From NCBI RefSeq assembly GCF_900103615.1, contig NZ_FNGW01000007.1:1-64000 (forward strand): a stretch of 64,000 bases of DNA, in the 5' to 3' direction. The position numbers were made by a program, and so were the translations under genes. The stretch comes from Romboutsia lituseburensis DSM 797 (lineage in GTDB: Bacteria > Bacillota > Clostridia > Peptostreptococcales > Peptostreptococcaceae). Positions 27,960 through 36,248 of the stretch are shown here, piece by piece (position 1 is the first letter of the stretch; each line of letters opens with the position of its first letter). Below the pieces are notes generated by a model that had not been told where the DNA came from, ran no database searches, and was given only the letters and a program-made list of their open reading frames with translations.

Positions 27960-29336
27960 ATGATAGTTGATATAGATAAAGATTTGTGCACGGGATGTAG
28001 AGAATGTAGTAAAGTCTGTCCTGTGGATGCAATTGAAGGGGAACAGGGAAAACCACAACAAATAAATGTTGATAAGTGTATAATATGTGGACAATGTGTA
28101 CAAGTATGCAAGTCATATGCATCTATAATAGATGAAAGTATTGAGTTTGTAGATAATATAAAAAATCAAAGAAAAATTCCATCAATCATAAAAGAGCCTA
28201 TGTTTGCAGCATACAATAAATGTGATGTAGAAAAAGTAAAAAAGGCACTACAAGATCCTAATATTTTTACTGTAGTTCAATGTGCTCCAGCTGTAAGGGT
28301 AGCACTTAGTGAAGACTTTGGATATAATCTAGGAGAGTTAACACCTGGAAAAATGGCAGCTGCATTAAAAGCATTAAAGTTTGATAGAGTTTATGATACA
28401 AACTTTGCAGCTGATTTAACTATAATGGAAGAAGGCACAGAATTAATAAAGAGGATAACAGAGCAAGAAAATTTACCAATGTTTACATCATGTTGTCCAG
28501 CATGGGTAAAATTTATGGAAGATAATTATCCAGAGTTAACAAATCATTTATCTTCATGCAAATCTCCTCAACAAATGGCAGGAGTAGTATTTAAAACTTA
28601 TGGAGCAAAAATTAATAATATAGATCCATCACAAATATTTAGTATATCTATTATGCCTTGTACTTGTAAAAAATTTGAATGTGATAGAGAAGAGATGAAT
28701 TCTAGCGGGTACAAAGATGTAGATGTAGTTTTAACAACTAGAGAGCTAGCATATTTAATAAAGGATATGGATATAGATTTTAAAAATTTAAAAGAAACAA
28801 AATTTGAGACTCCTCTAGGTGAGTATAGTGGCGCTGGTACTATATTTGGCGTAACAGGTGGAGTTATGGAAGCTGCTATAAGAACTGGATATGAGCTTAT
28901 CACTAAAAAAAGTATACCAAGTGTAGATGTAATAGAAGTAAGAGGAACTGAAGGATTTAGAGAAAAACAAATAAAAGTAGGGGATCTTAATTTAAAAGTA
29001 GGTGTTGTAACAGGACTTAAAAATGTAATCCCAGTACTTGAGAAATTAAAAGCTGGAAATCTAGAGTTAGATTTCATAGAGGTAATGACTTGTCCAGTAG
29101 GATGTGTAAGTGGTGGGGGTCAACCTAAATTATTGCTAGAAGAGTATAGATTAGAAGCATATGAAAATAGAATTAAGTCAACTTATAGCCATGATCAAAA
29201 CTTACCAACAAGAAAGTCACATGAGAATTTAGAAATTCAAAAAATGTATAATGAATATTTAGGAGAACCATTAGGGGAAAAATCACATCACCTTTTACAT
29301 ACTAAATATTGTATAAAGAAGGAGTTGGTTAAATAA
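27960..29336 (+). CDS. [FeFe] hydrogenase of the FDH complex (HydA2-type)
   Basis: Catalytic hydrogenase, 458 residues. Two N-terminal [4Fe-4S] clusters (CTGCRECSKVC at 10-20; CIICGQCVQVC at 40-50) precede the H-cluster domain with TSCCPAW (176-182), MPCTCKKFE (232-240) and EVMTCPVGCVSGGGQP (374-389). It lacks the [2Fe-2S] and His-Cys domains of the HydABC enzyme, so it cannot be that complex's catalytic subunit. The domain layout and the surrounding fdhF and hycB genes match HydA2 of hydrogen-dependent CO2 reductase. GGGGGAG precedes the ATG. Confidence 0.92.
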   Translation: MIVDIDKDLCTGCRECSKVCPVDAIEGEQGKPQQINVDKCIICGQCVQVCKSYASIIDESIEFVDNIKNQRKIPSIIKEPMFAAYNKCDVEKVKKALQDPNIFTVVQCAPAVRVALSEDFGYNLGELTPGKMAAALKALKFDRVYDTNFAADLTIMEEGTELIKRITEQENLPMFTSCCPAWVKFMEDNYPELTNHLSSCKSPQQMAGVVFKTYGAKINNIDPSQIFSISIMPCTCKKFECDREEMNSSGYKDVDVVLTTRELAYLIKDMDIDFKNLKETKFETPLGEYSGAGTIFGVTGGVMEAAIRTGYELITKKSIPSVDVIEVRGTEGFREKQIKVGDLNLKVGVVTGLKNVIPVLEKLKAGNLELDFIEVMTCPVGCVSGGGQPKLLLEEYRLEAYENRIKSTYSHDQNLPTRKSHENLEIQKMYNEYLGEPLGEKSHHLLHTKYCIKKELVK

Positions 29337-29338
29337 AT

Positions 29339-29863
29339 ATGAATTATTTTGTAATAGCAGATCCTGATAAATGTATAGGATGTAGAACGTGTACAGTAGC
29401 ATGTGTTGTAGCACATTCTGAAGAAAATATATTTTATCAAAATCCAGAAGATATAAATTTTAACCCTAAGCTTGAAGTAATAAAAACTAATAAAGTAAGT
29501 GCTCCTATACAGTGTAGACATTGTGAAGATGCACCTTGTTTAAATGTATGCCCTAATAATGCAATAAGTAAATTAAATAATGTAATTAAAATAGAAGAAG
29601 AAAAGTGTGTAGGATGTAAAACATGTATGTTAGCATGTCCTATAGGGGCCATAGATTTTGCAGTAATAGATAGTTTTAATAAAGATAAATTATATTGTGT
29701 AGAAAAGATGGTAGCTAATAAGTGTGATTTATGTATTTCATCACCAGATGGTCCTGCGTGTCAAAGGGTATGTCCAACTCAAGCTTTTAAAATAGTGGAA
29801 AACTTAGAAGAAAATATAAAAAATAAAAGAAAAGCTTCAATAGCGAATTTAAGTAATTTATAA
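29339..29863 (+). CDS. Four-cluster ferredoxin subunit (HycB3-like)
   Basis: A 174-residue paralogue of the HycB-like protein upstream. Four cysteine sets are present: CIGCRTCTVAC, CRHCEDAPCLNVC, CVGCKTCMLAC and CDLCISSPDGPACQRVC. It starts two bases after the hydA2 stop, so translation is probably coupled. Two HycB proteins bracketing HydA2 agrees with the known CO2 reductase cluster. A bidirectional terminator ends the operon. Confidence 0.88.
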   Translation: MNYFVIADPDKCIGCRTCTVACVVAHSEENIFYQNPEDINFNPKLEVIKTNKVSAPIQCRHCEDAPCLNVCPNNAISKLNNVIKIEEEKCVGCKTCMLACPIGAIDFAVIDSFNKDKLYCVEKMVANKCDLCISSPDGPACQRVCPTQAFKIVENLEENIKNKRKASIANLSNL

Positions 29864-29866
29864 CAA

Positions 29867-29903
29867 AAAATATCCTTTCACTATATAAGTGAAAGGATAT
29901 TTT
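29867..29903. terminator. Bidirectional terminator
   Basis: AAAATATCCTTTCAC (29867-29881) and GTGAAAGGATATTTT (29889-29903) form a perfect 15-bp stem with a 7-nt loop. It serves the convergent FDH/hydrogenase operon and cls. Confidence 0.92.
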
Positions 29904-29904
29904 A

Positions 29905-31398
29905 TTATAATACAGGAGATAAAAGTCTAGAGATAGATTCTTTCATTCTTATATTAGTAGGTCTTGAGTTATATAAATCTAAAGTCATTTCTTTAGAATT
30001 TAATATATCATTTTCAAATATTAATCTTTGCTTTTTAGCAACCTCAGAAGAGTACATAAAAGCATTAACTTCGAAGTTAAGTTCAAAACTTCTTATATCC
30101 ATATTAGCTGTACCTATAGAGCATATAGCATCATCCATAACTACAGTCTTAGCATGTAGGAAAGATCCCTGATCATAAGTATACACTTTAGCTCCAAACT
30201 TAAGTAGTTCTCCAGCATATGAGCAAGATGCCCAATAAACAAAAGGATGATCTGGTTTAGAAGGTATCATTATTCTTACATCAACACCAGATAAACAAGC
30301 TATTTTTAAAGTATCAGTAAGAGTTCTATCTAGAATGAAATAAGGGCTTTGTATATATACATATTTTTTAGCACCTTGAATCATTTTAATATATCCATAC
30401 TTTATTTCATCTAACTCAGTAATATCTGGACCACTAGAAACTATTTGAACACCAACATTATTAGATGTAGAAGATGAAGCTGGCATAGTTACACAACAAT
30501 CATCATTAAAATACTTGTCTAATTCTAAATTTTCTTTAGTAGTATATCTCCAATCTAATATAAATCTTATATTTAGATCTCTTACACAGTCACCAGTAAG
30601 TCTAAGGTGAGTATCTCTCCAATTTCCAAATTTAGGATCTTTACCTAGATACTCATCGCCAACATTGTTTCCACCTACAAAACCAACATTACCGTCTATA
30701 ACTACTATTTTACGATGATTTCTATAGTTTAAGTTAAAATTAACAATCTTCATAAATGAAGGGAAAAATGCCCCTATTTTTACACCATTCTTTTTTAATT
30801 TAAGAATAGTTTTATCAGAAAATAATCTACTACCTACTGCATCATATAAAAGTCTTACCTCAACACCTTCTTTAGCTTTCTCTAAAAGAATATTTAGAAT
30901 TTTACTTCCGATTTCATCATCTTTAAATATATAAAATTGTATGTTTATATATTTTTTTGCTTTTTTTAATTCATCTAATAATGAATCGAAAAATTCACTA
31001 GATTCAGGATAAATATCAACTGTATTATTATCGGTAAAATGAGCATTGTTTGAATTAGCTAAGGCATAAATCATATCTCTATGACCTACAACATTAGGTT
31101 CAAATTTGTTAGCTGATTCAAGTTTAACATGAGTATCTAAGATATTATTTTTTATTATTTTATCTTCGGCTTCTTTTATTTTAAACATATTGTCTTTAGA
31201 GATTCCTCTTCCGAAACTAAAGTATAAAATAAATCCTAATGCGGGGATGGTACTTAAAATAAGTATCCAAGCTACAGTTGTTTCAATACTACGTTTTTCT
31301 CTAAAAATAAGGTTTAAAATAACTAAGAAATTAATTATATATACAGCTGTACCAAGTATTTCATAGCCAGAACCTTTAAAAAAAGATAAGTCTATCAA
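29905..31398 (-). CDS. cls: Cardiolipin synthase (PLD family)
   Basis: Membrane enzyme joining two phosphatidylglycerols to cardiolipin, 497 residues. Two hydrophobic segments at the N-terminus (about 10-32 and 38-62) anchor it. Two phospholipase D HKD motifs follow: HRKIVVIDG near residue 225 and HAKTVVMDD near residue 405, each followed by the typical GGNN and SIGTANMDIRSFELNFE. Normal length. Single gene, read convergently with the FDH operon. Confidence 0.93.
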   Translation of the reverse strand: MIDLSFFKGSGYEILGTAVYIINFLVILNLIFREKRSIETTVAWILILSTIPALGFILYFSFGRGISKDNMFKIKEAEDKIIKNNILDTHVKLESANKFEPNVVGHRDMIYALANSNNAHFTDNNTVDIYPESSEFFDSLLDELKKAKKYINIQFYIFKDDEIGSKILNILLEKAKEGVEVRLLYDAVGSRLFSDKTILKLKKNGVKIGAFFPSFMKIVNFNLNYRNHRKIVVIDGNVGFVGGNNVGDEYLGKDPKFGNWRDTHLRLTGDCVRDLNIRFILDWRYTTKENLELDKYFNDDCCVTMPASSSTSNNVGVQIVSSGPDITELDEIKYGYIKMIQGAKKYVYIQSPYFILDRTLTDTLKIACLSGVDVRIMIPSKPDHPFVYWASCSYAGELLKFGAKVYTYDQGSFLHAKTVVMDDAICSIGTANMDIRSFELNFEVNAFMYSSEVAKKQRLIFENDILNSKEMTLDLYNSRPTNIRMKESISRLLSPVL

Positions 31399-31511
31399 TG
31401 TATGACCTCCTTGTTTATTAATCTACAATAAATACATTAATATTAATTTAAACGTGATAAATAGTCAAGAAACAAATCAATATAAATATTATTTTATGCA
31501 AAATATAAAAT

Positions 31512-31549
31512 AAAAAAGGATGAAATATTATCATAATTCATCCTTTTTA
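31512..31549 (-). terminator. Terminator after the minus-strand FNT gene
   Basis: AAAAAGGATGAA and TTCATCCTTTTT pair over 12 positions. Read on the minus strand the hairpin ends in a T run, as expected for the FNT channel gene upstream of it. Confidence 0.85.
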
Positions 31550-31576
31550 AATAACTATTTAAGTTTTATTTATAAA

Positions 31577-32449
31577 TTAAGCAGCTTTTTTTTCTTGAGC
31601 TGAATTTTCTTCCTTATTGTTAAGGAATATGAAGTAGTAAACACCAGCAACGAATACTGCTCCACCTAATATATTACCTATAGTAACAGGTATTAAGTTA
31701 TTTACAAATATATTTGGTAAGTTTATAACAGCAGCATCTGCAGCTGTCTTATGAGCAGCTTCTAAAAATGCTGGGTTAGATTTACTGAAGAATCCAGCGA
31801 ATAAATATCCCATATTTGCAACACTATGCTCAAATCCAGCACATACGAATAAGAATATACCAAAGAATCCAGCTAATAATTTACCAGCTACATCTTTAGC
31901 AGCGTATGTCATCCAAACAGTAGCACAAACTATCCAGTTACATAATATACCAGATGCTATAGCAGCAACCCATGTATATCCAAGTTTACCAACAGCAGTT
32001 TTAACTACAACACCACCGTATAATCCATTACTCCAATCAAATACACCTGATAAACTTACAAGGTAAGCAACAAGTACTGCACCAACTAAGTTACCAATCC
32101 ATACTAGAGCCCAGTTTTTAAAAGTTTGACCCCAAGTAACCTTTTTCTTTAAAGCAGCTAAAGTAACAAGTATATTACCTGTAAATAAATCCGCACCAGC
32201 TACTAAAACAAACATAAGTCCAGCAGGGAACATAAGTCCAGCTACCATTTTCCCTAACCCGTAAGTAGCAGGATTAGCTAATAAATTATAAGCAGCAGCT
32301 ATTGATCCTAAAGCACCGAATGCTATATAAGCACCAGCTAAGAAAGCAGAAGCTAAAACTTGTTTTGTAGGTGTGTTAGCTTTTTTTATACCAGCTTTAA
32401 CAGTGTATTCAGCAACTTCAGCAGGCATAAGCATCTTTTTATCTGACAT
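31577..32449 (-). CDS. Formate/nitrite family (FNT) channel, FocA-like
   Basis: Pentameric membrane channel for small monovalent anions, most likely formate here. The start is the ATG at 32449, which has AAGGAGG 8 bases upstream; 17 upstream in-frame codons lack a site. About 290 residues, six membrane segments. The family motifs AGADLFTGN, GNLVGA and CAGFEHSVANM are present; the histidine in the last is the central pore residue. Long third loop and lysine-rich tail. Divergent from a second FNT gene, and close to two formate-related enzyme systems. Confidence 0.88.
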   Translation of the reverse strand: MSDKKMLMPAEVAEYTVKAGIKKANTPTKQVLASAFLAGAYIAFGALGSIAAAYNLLANPATYGLGKMVAGLMFPAGLMFVLVAGADLFTGNILVTLAALKKKVTWGQTFKNWALVWIGNLVGAVLVAYLVSLSGVFDWSNGLYGGVVVKTAVGKLGYTWVAAIASGILCNWIVCATVWMTYAAKDVAGKLLAGFFGIFLFVCAGFEHSVANMGYLFAGFFSKSNPAFLEAAHKTAADAAVINLPNIFVNNLIPVTIGNILGGAVFVAGVYYFIFLNNKEENSAQEKKAA

Positions 32450-32494
32450 ATAAAAGTCCTCCTTAAAATATAAAATATAAAGTATAATATCATA

Positions 32495-32519
32495 ATTCAT
32501 ATAAACTCATTATATGAAT
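32495..32519 (-). promoter_or_regulatory. Inverted repeat over the FNT1 promoter
   Basis: ATTCATATA (32495-32503) and TATATGAAT (32511-32519) are a perfect 9-bp inverted repeat with a 7-nt spacer. It overlaps a minus-strand TATAAT that is the best -10 for the FNT channel gene, so a bound protein would compete with RNA polymerase. Confidence 0.4.
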
Positions 32520-32569
32520 ATTTTTGTCGAAAAGCACAACAGAAATAATTATACAATAAAAAATTGAGT

Positions 32570-32685
32570 TTGTATACAATAAACAGCTAAACTTATGTTA
32601 AATAGTTTTTATAAAAAAAGACAAATATTTTAGAAATTAATAAACTAAATATAACATAAAATATTATAAAGGTTTAATGTATACA
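32570..32685. promoter_or_regulatory. Pair of TGTATACA palindromes between the two FNT genes
   Basis: TTGTATACAA at 32570-32579 is a perfect palindrome, and ATGTATACAA recurs at 32677-32686, 107 bases away. The sequence resembles operators of GntR-type regulators. The sites lie between two divergent FNT genes and could coordinate both. No regulator gene lies alongside. Confidence 0.4.
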
Positions 32686-32717
32686 ACTGGTTTTTTAACC
32701 AAAATATAGGAAAACGG

Positions 32718-32726
32718 TGTTATAAT
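32718..32726 (+). promoter_or_regulatory. Extended -10 promoter of FNT2
   Basis: TG at 32718-32719 followed by one base and TATAAT at 32721-32726 is an extended -10. It lies about 40 bases before the FNT2 start. No clear -35 is present. Confidence 0.5.
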
Positions 32727-32768
32727 ATTTTTGCAAGCTTATCTATAAATAAATTTGGGGGTGGAATT

Positions 32769-33557
32769 ATGGACAAAAGAATGTTAACACCCGGGGAAAT
32801 TGCAAGTGCAATAGTAAATGTAAATACAAAAAGAGCTGATTTTTCAGCTAAAAATTGCATTTTATTAGGAATTCTTGCAGGTATTTTTATAGGCTTAGGA
32901 GGATTAGGAAACATATTAATAACTCAAACACTAGGAGGAATTGACGCAGGACTTGCAAAATTTGCAGGAGCAATGATTTTCCCAGTTGGACTTATGCTAG
33001 TAGTAATGTGTGGAGCAGAATTATTTACTGGAAACAACTTAATGACTTTAGCTGTTATGGAGAAAAAAATAACAATGGGTAAGGTATTTAGAAATTGGGG
33101 ACTTGTTTACATAGCAAATTTTATAGGTTCATTGTTATTGGTTTTAGTAGTATTCTATTCAGCAACATTATCTGGTGATGCAGCTACTAAAGCTATAGGG
33201 TTAGCAGAAGCTAAAGCAAATCTTACAATAACACAAATGTTTTTAAGAGGAATACTATGTAATATGATAGTTGTTTTAGCAGTTTGGATGGCTACAGGTG
33301 CACAAGATATAATTTCAAAAATATTTGCTTGTTGGTTCCCAATAATGCTATTTGTATTATGTGGATTTGAGCATAGTGTTGCAAATATGTTTTTTATTCC
33401 AATGGGTATGATGTTAGGAGCTAAAGTAACAATGGCACAGTTAATAACTAATTTAGCTGTTGTTACATTAGGAAATATTGTAGGTGGAGGAATAATTGTC
33501 CCTTACATGTATCATAGCTGTTATTTAAAAAAGCAAAAAGTAACTAGTACAAATTAA
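32769..33557 (+). CDS. Formate/nitrite family (FNT) channel, second type
   Basis: A 262-residue six-helix channel of the same family, clearly diverged from the neighbouring one. Shared motifs are CGAELFTGN and CGFEHSVANMFFIPMG. It lacks the longer loop and lysine-rich tail. FNT members carry formate, nitrite or hydrosulfide; the shorter form could be a hydrosulfide or formate channel, which cannot be decided here. GGGGGTGG precedes the ATG by 6 bases. A strong terminator follows. Confidence 0.85.
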   Translation: MDKRMLTPGEIASAIVNVNTKRADFSAKNCILLGILAGIFIGLGGLGNILITQTLGGIDAGLAKFAGAMIFPVGLMLVVMCGAELFTGNNLMTLAVMEKKITMGKVFRNWGLVYIANFIGSLLLVLVVFYSATLSGDAATKAIGLAEAKANLTITQMFLRGILCNMIVVLAVWMATGAQDIISKIFACWFPIMLFVLCGFEHSVANMFFIPMGMMLGAKVTMAQLITNLAVVTLGNIVGGGIIVPYMYHSCYLKKQKVTSTN

Positions 33558-33569
33558 AGAGAAAACTCA

Positions 33570-33602
33570 AGCGTTGATATAGTTATATCAACGCTTTTTT
33601 AA
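33570..33602 (+). terminator. Terminator after FNT2
   Basis: AGCGTTGATATA and TATATCAACGCT form a perfect 12-bp stem with a 2-4 nt loop and a run of six T. Confidence 0.92.
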
Positions 33603-33729
33603 TTTATATTAAAGGCTTTTTATATTGTTATTTTTTTTTTAATACATTATTATATATAAATAGATGAAATTAATAATATAGTTAATATAGATAAATAATG
33701 AATAAATAGTATAAACTAGGAGGAAATAT

Positions 33730-34644
33730 ATGAATAAGGAATATATATATAAATGTTTATTAAATATAGTAGGTGAGGAAAATATAAAGTTAGATGAACC
33801 TATGAAGAAGCATATATCATTTAGAGTAGGTGGTCCTGCAGATATATTAGTTAAACCAACGACTGAACAACAATTAAGTGATATAATTAAGTTAATAAAA
33901 AAAGAAAACGTTCCATACTTAATTATAGGAAATGGTTCAAATTTATTAATAAAAGATGGTGGAATAAGAGGTGTAGTAATAGAAATATCTAATAACTTCA
34001 ACCATTTTGAAATAGAAGGAAATAAAGTTAAAATTCAATCAGGTGCATTACTTTCAGTAGTTGGAAAGGCAGTTCTTAAAGAAGAATTAAAAGGTTTTGA
34101 ATTTGCAGCAGGTATACCTGGAACACTTGGTGGTGCTTTAGCTATGAATGCAGGTGCTTATGGTGGAGAAATGAAGGATATAGTTAAATCAGTAAAATTA
34201 ATGGATACTGATGGTAATATATTTGAGTTTACAAATGAAGAGATGGAATTTGGGTATAGAAGAAGTATACTTTCAAAAACAGACTATATAGTATTATCAG
34301 CAGAGGTAGAATTAGAAAAAGGAAATCATGAAGAAATAAAAGCTACTATGATGGACTTTACGCAAAGAAGAGTGACTAAACAACCATTAAGTTTACCTAG
34401 TGCAGGAAGTACATTTAAAAGACCAGAGGGTCATTTTGCAGGAAAGTTAATAGAAGATAGTGGACTAAGAGGACTAACATTAAGAGGTGCTCAAGTATCT
34501 GAGAAGCATTGTGGTTTTGTTGTTAACTTAGGAAATGCAAAAGCTAAAGATTTACTAGAGTTAATGTATGTAGTAAAAAGCACAGTAAATGCAAAATTTG
34601 GAATAATGCTTGAGGAAGAAGTTAAAATACTTGGAGAGGATTAA
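33730..34644 (+). CDS. murB: UDP-N-acetylenolpyruvoylglucosamine reductase (MurB)
   Basis: FAD enzyme that reduces UDP-GlcNAc-enolpyruvate to UDP-MurNAc in peptidoglycan synthesis. 304 residues. FAD-binding PCMH motifs (GNGSNLLIKDGG; AGIPGTLGGALAMNAGAYGGE) and the catalytic region SAGSTFKRP with EKHCGFVVN are intact. AGGAGG lies 7 bases before the ATG. It heads the murB-PHP-rapZ-yvcK run, which is tightly spaced and probably one operon. Confidence 0.95.
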   Translation: MNKEYIYKCLLNIVGEENIKLDEPMKKHISFRVGGPADILVKPTTEQQLSDIIKLIKKENVPYLIIGNGSNLLIKDGGIRGVVIEISNNFNHFEIEGNKVKIQSGALLSVVGKAVLKEELKGFEFAAGIPGTLGGALAMNAGAYGGEMKDIVKSVKLMDTDGNIFEFTNEEMEFGYRRSILSKTDYIVLSAEVELEKGNHEEIKATMMDFTQRRVTKQPLSLPSAGSTFKRPEGHFAGKLIEDSGLRGLTLRGAQVSEKHCGFVVNLGNAKAKDLLELMYVVKSTVNAKFGIMLEEEVKILGED

Positions 34645-34646
34645 TA

Positions 34647-35360
34647 ATGCAAATACTAGCGGATTATCATACACATACAGTGTATAGCCATGGAAAAGGA
34701 ACAATAGAAGATAATGTAAAAGAGGCAATATCTAAAGGTATAAAGACAATAGGCATATCTGATCATAGTTATAAACATATGACTTATGGAGTCAAGATTA
34801 AAGATATATATAAGATGAGAGAAGAAGTTAATAAACTAAATCTTAAATATTCTAATATAGATATACTTTTAGGTATGGAGTGCAATATATTAGATGAAAA
34901 TGGTAATATAGATATAAATGATGAAGTTTCTAAGCTACTAGATTATGTAATGGCAGGTTATCATTTTGGATCATCGCCAACATCTTTAAAAAGTATGCTT
35001 AATCATTGCAATAATTATGTGCTAAAGAATGAAAAATCAAAAGAGTACAATACTAAGGCTATAATAAATGCTATGAAAAATAATGATATATTTATAATCA
35101 CTCATCCAGGAGATAAAGGTGATGTATATATCGAAGAAATTGCAAAAGTAGCAAAAGATACAGATACTAGATTAGAAATAAATAGTAGTCATAGCTACTT
35201 AAATGCAAGTCAATTAAATCAAATTAAGCATATAGGAAATAAATTTATTATAGGATCAGATGCACATAGACCAGAAAATGTAGGAAACTTTGAGTTAGCA
35301 ATGAAAAACATAAGAGAAGCTAACCTGGATTTATCATTAGTAGAAAATATTAAATTATAA
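34647..35360 (+). CDS. PHP-domain metal-dependent phosphoesterase
   Basis: A 237-residue single PHP domain. Metal-binding motifs are DYHTHTVYSHGKGT at the N-terminus, ISDHSY, MECNI, AGYHFG, THPGD and SDAHRPENVG near the end. Related YcdX/histidinol-phosphatase-like proteins hydrolyse phosphoesters; the substrate is unknown. It begins two bases after murB and sits before rapZ, an order conserved in this bacterial family as far as I recall. Confidence 0.82.
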   Translation: MQILADYHTHTVYSHGKGTIEDNVKEAISKGIKTIGISDHSYKHMTYGVKIKDIYKMREEVNKLNLKYSNIDILLGMECNILDENGNIDINDEVSKLLDYVMAGYHFGSSPTSLKSMLNHCNNYVLKNEKSKEYNTKAIINAMKNNDIFIITHPGDKGDVYIEEIAKVAKDTDTRLEINSSHSYLNASQLNQIKHIGNKFIIGSDAHRPENVGNFELAMKNIREANLDLSLVENIKL

Positions 35361-35377
35361 ATTAAGGGGGAGTATAT

Positions 35378-36235
35378 ATGAAATTTGTAATAGTTACAGG
35401 TCTTTCAGGATCAGGAAAAAGTGAAACAATGAGAGCTTTAGAGGATATGGGCTTTTATTGTGTAGACAATTTGCCCCCTGCATTAATAACTAAGTTTGCA
35501 GAACTTTGCTATCAACCAAACTCAAGTATTGATAAAGTAGCGCTTGGGATAGATATAAGAGGAAGAAAGTTTTTTGAAGCTTTACATGAAAGTTTAAATT
35601 ACTTAAGAAAAGAAAATTACAAGTACGAAATGCTGTACTTAGATTGTTCAGATGATGTTTTATTAAAAAGATATAAAATGACAAGAAGAAATCATCCATT
35701 ATCAAGAAATATGCAAATACCAGAAGGTATAAAAATGGAAAGAACGATAATGGAACCACTAAAAGAAATATCAGATTGCATAATTGATACAACTAATATG
35801 AAGCCTAAAGATTTAAAGGATGAAATAAGTAAAATTTATTGTGTAGGCGAAGAAAATAATAAATTAACTATATCAGTAGTGTCATTTGGATTTAAACATG
35901 GAATACCAGCAGACTGTGATTTAGTATTTGATGTTAGATTTTTACCAAATCCATACTATTTAGAAGAATTAAGACCTAAAACAGGTGATGACCAAGATGT
36001 TAGAGATTATGTAATGAATTCAAAAATAAGTGAAGAATTCTTTAGTAAATTAAATGATATGATACAGTTTTTAGTTCCTCAGTATATTGAAGAAGGAAAG
36101 CAACATTTAGTAATAGGGATAGGATGTACAGGAGGAAGACATAGATCTGTAACTATATCAAATCTTATATATGATGAGTTAATTAATAAAGGATATAGAG
36201 TGATTAAAAAGCATAGAGACTCTATGTTGAGATAA
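35378..36235 (+). CDS. rapZ: RapZ/YvcJ nucleotide-binding protein
   Basis: A 285-residue P-loop protein with N-terminal [26 protein letters not shown] and the conserved C-terminal GIGCTGGRHRSV. In E. coli RapZ is an RNase adaptor that controls GlmS; in Firmicutes YvcJ is a GTPase and ATPase with a less clear role. GGGGGAG lies before the ATG. It is next to yvcK, as usual. Confidence 0.93.
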   Translation: MKFVIVTGLSGSGKSETMRALEDMGFYCVDNLPPALITKFAELCYQPNSSIDKVALGIDIRGRKFFEALHESLNYLRKENYKYEMLYLDCSDDVLLKRYKMTRRNHPLSRNMQIPEGIKMERTIMEPLKEISDCIIDTTNMKPKDLKDEISKIYCVGEENNKLTISVVSFGFKHGIPADCDLVFDVRFLPNPYYLEELRPKTGDDQDVRDYVMNSKISEEFFSKLNDMIQFLVPQYIEEGKQHLVIGIGCTGGRHRSVTISNLIYDELINKGYRVIKKHRDSMLR

Positions 36236-36248
36236 TATGGAGGACAAA

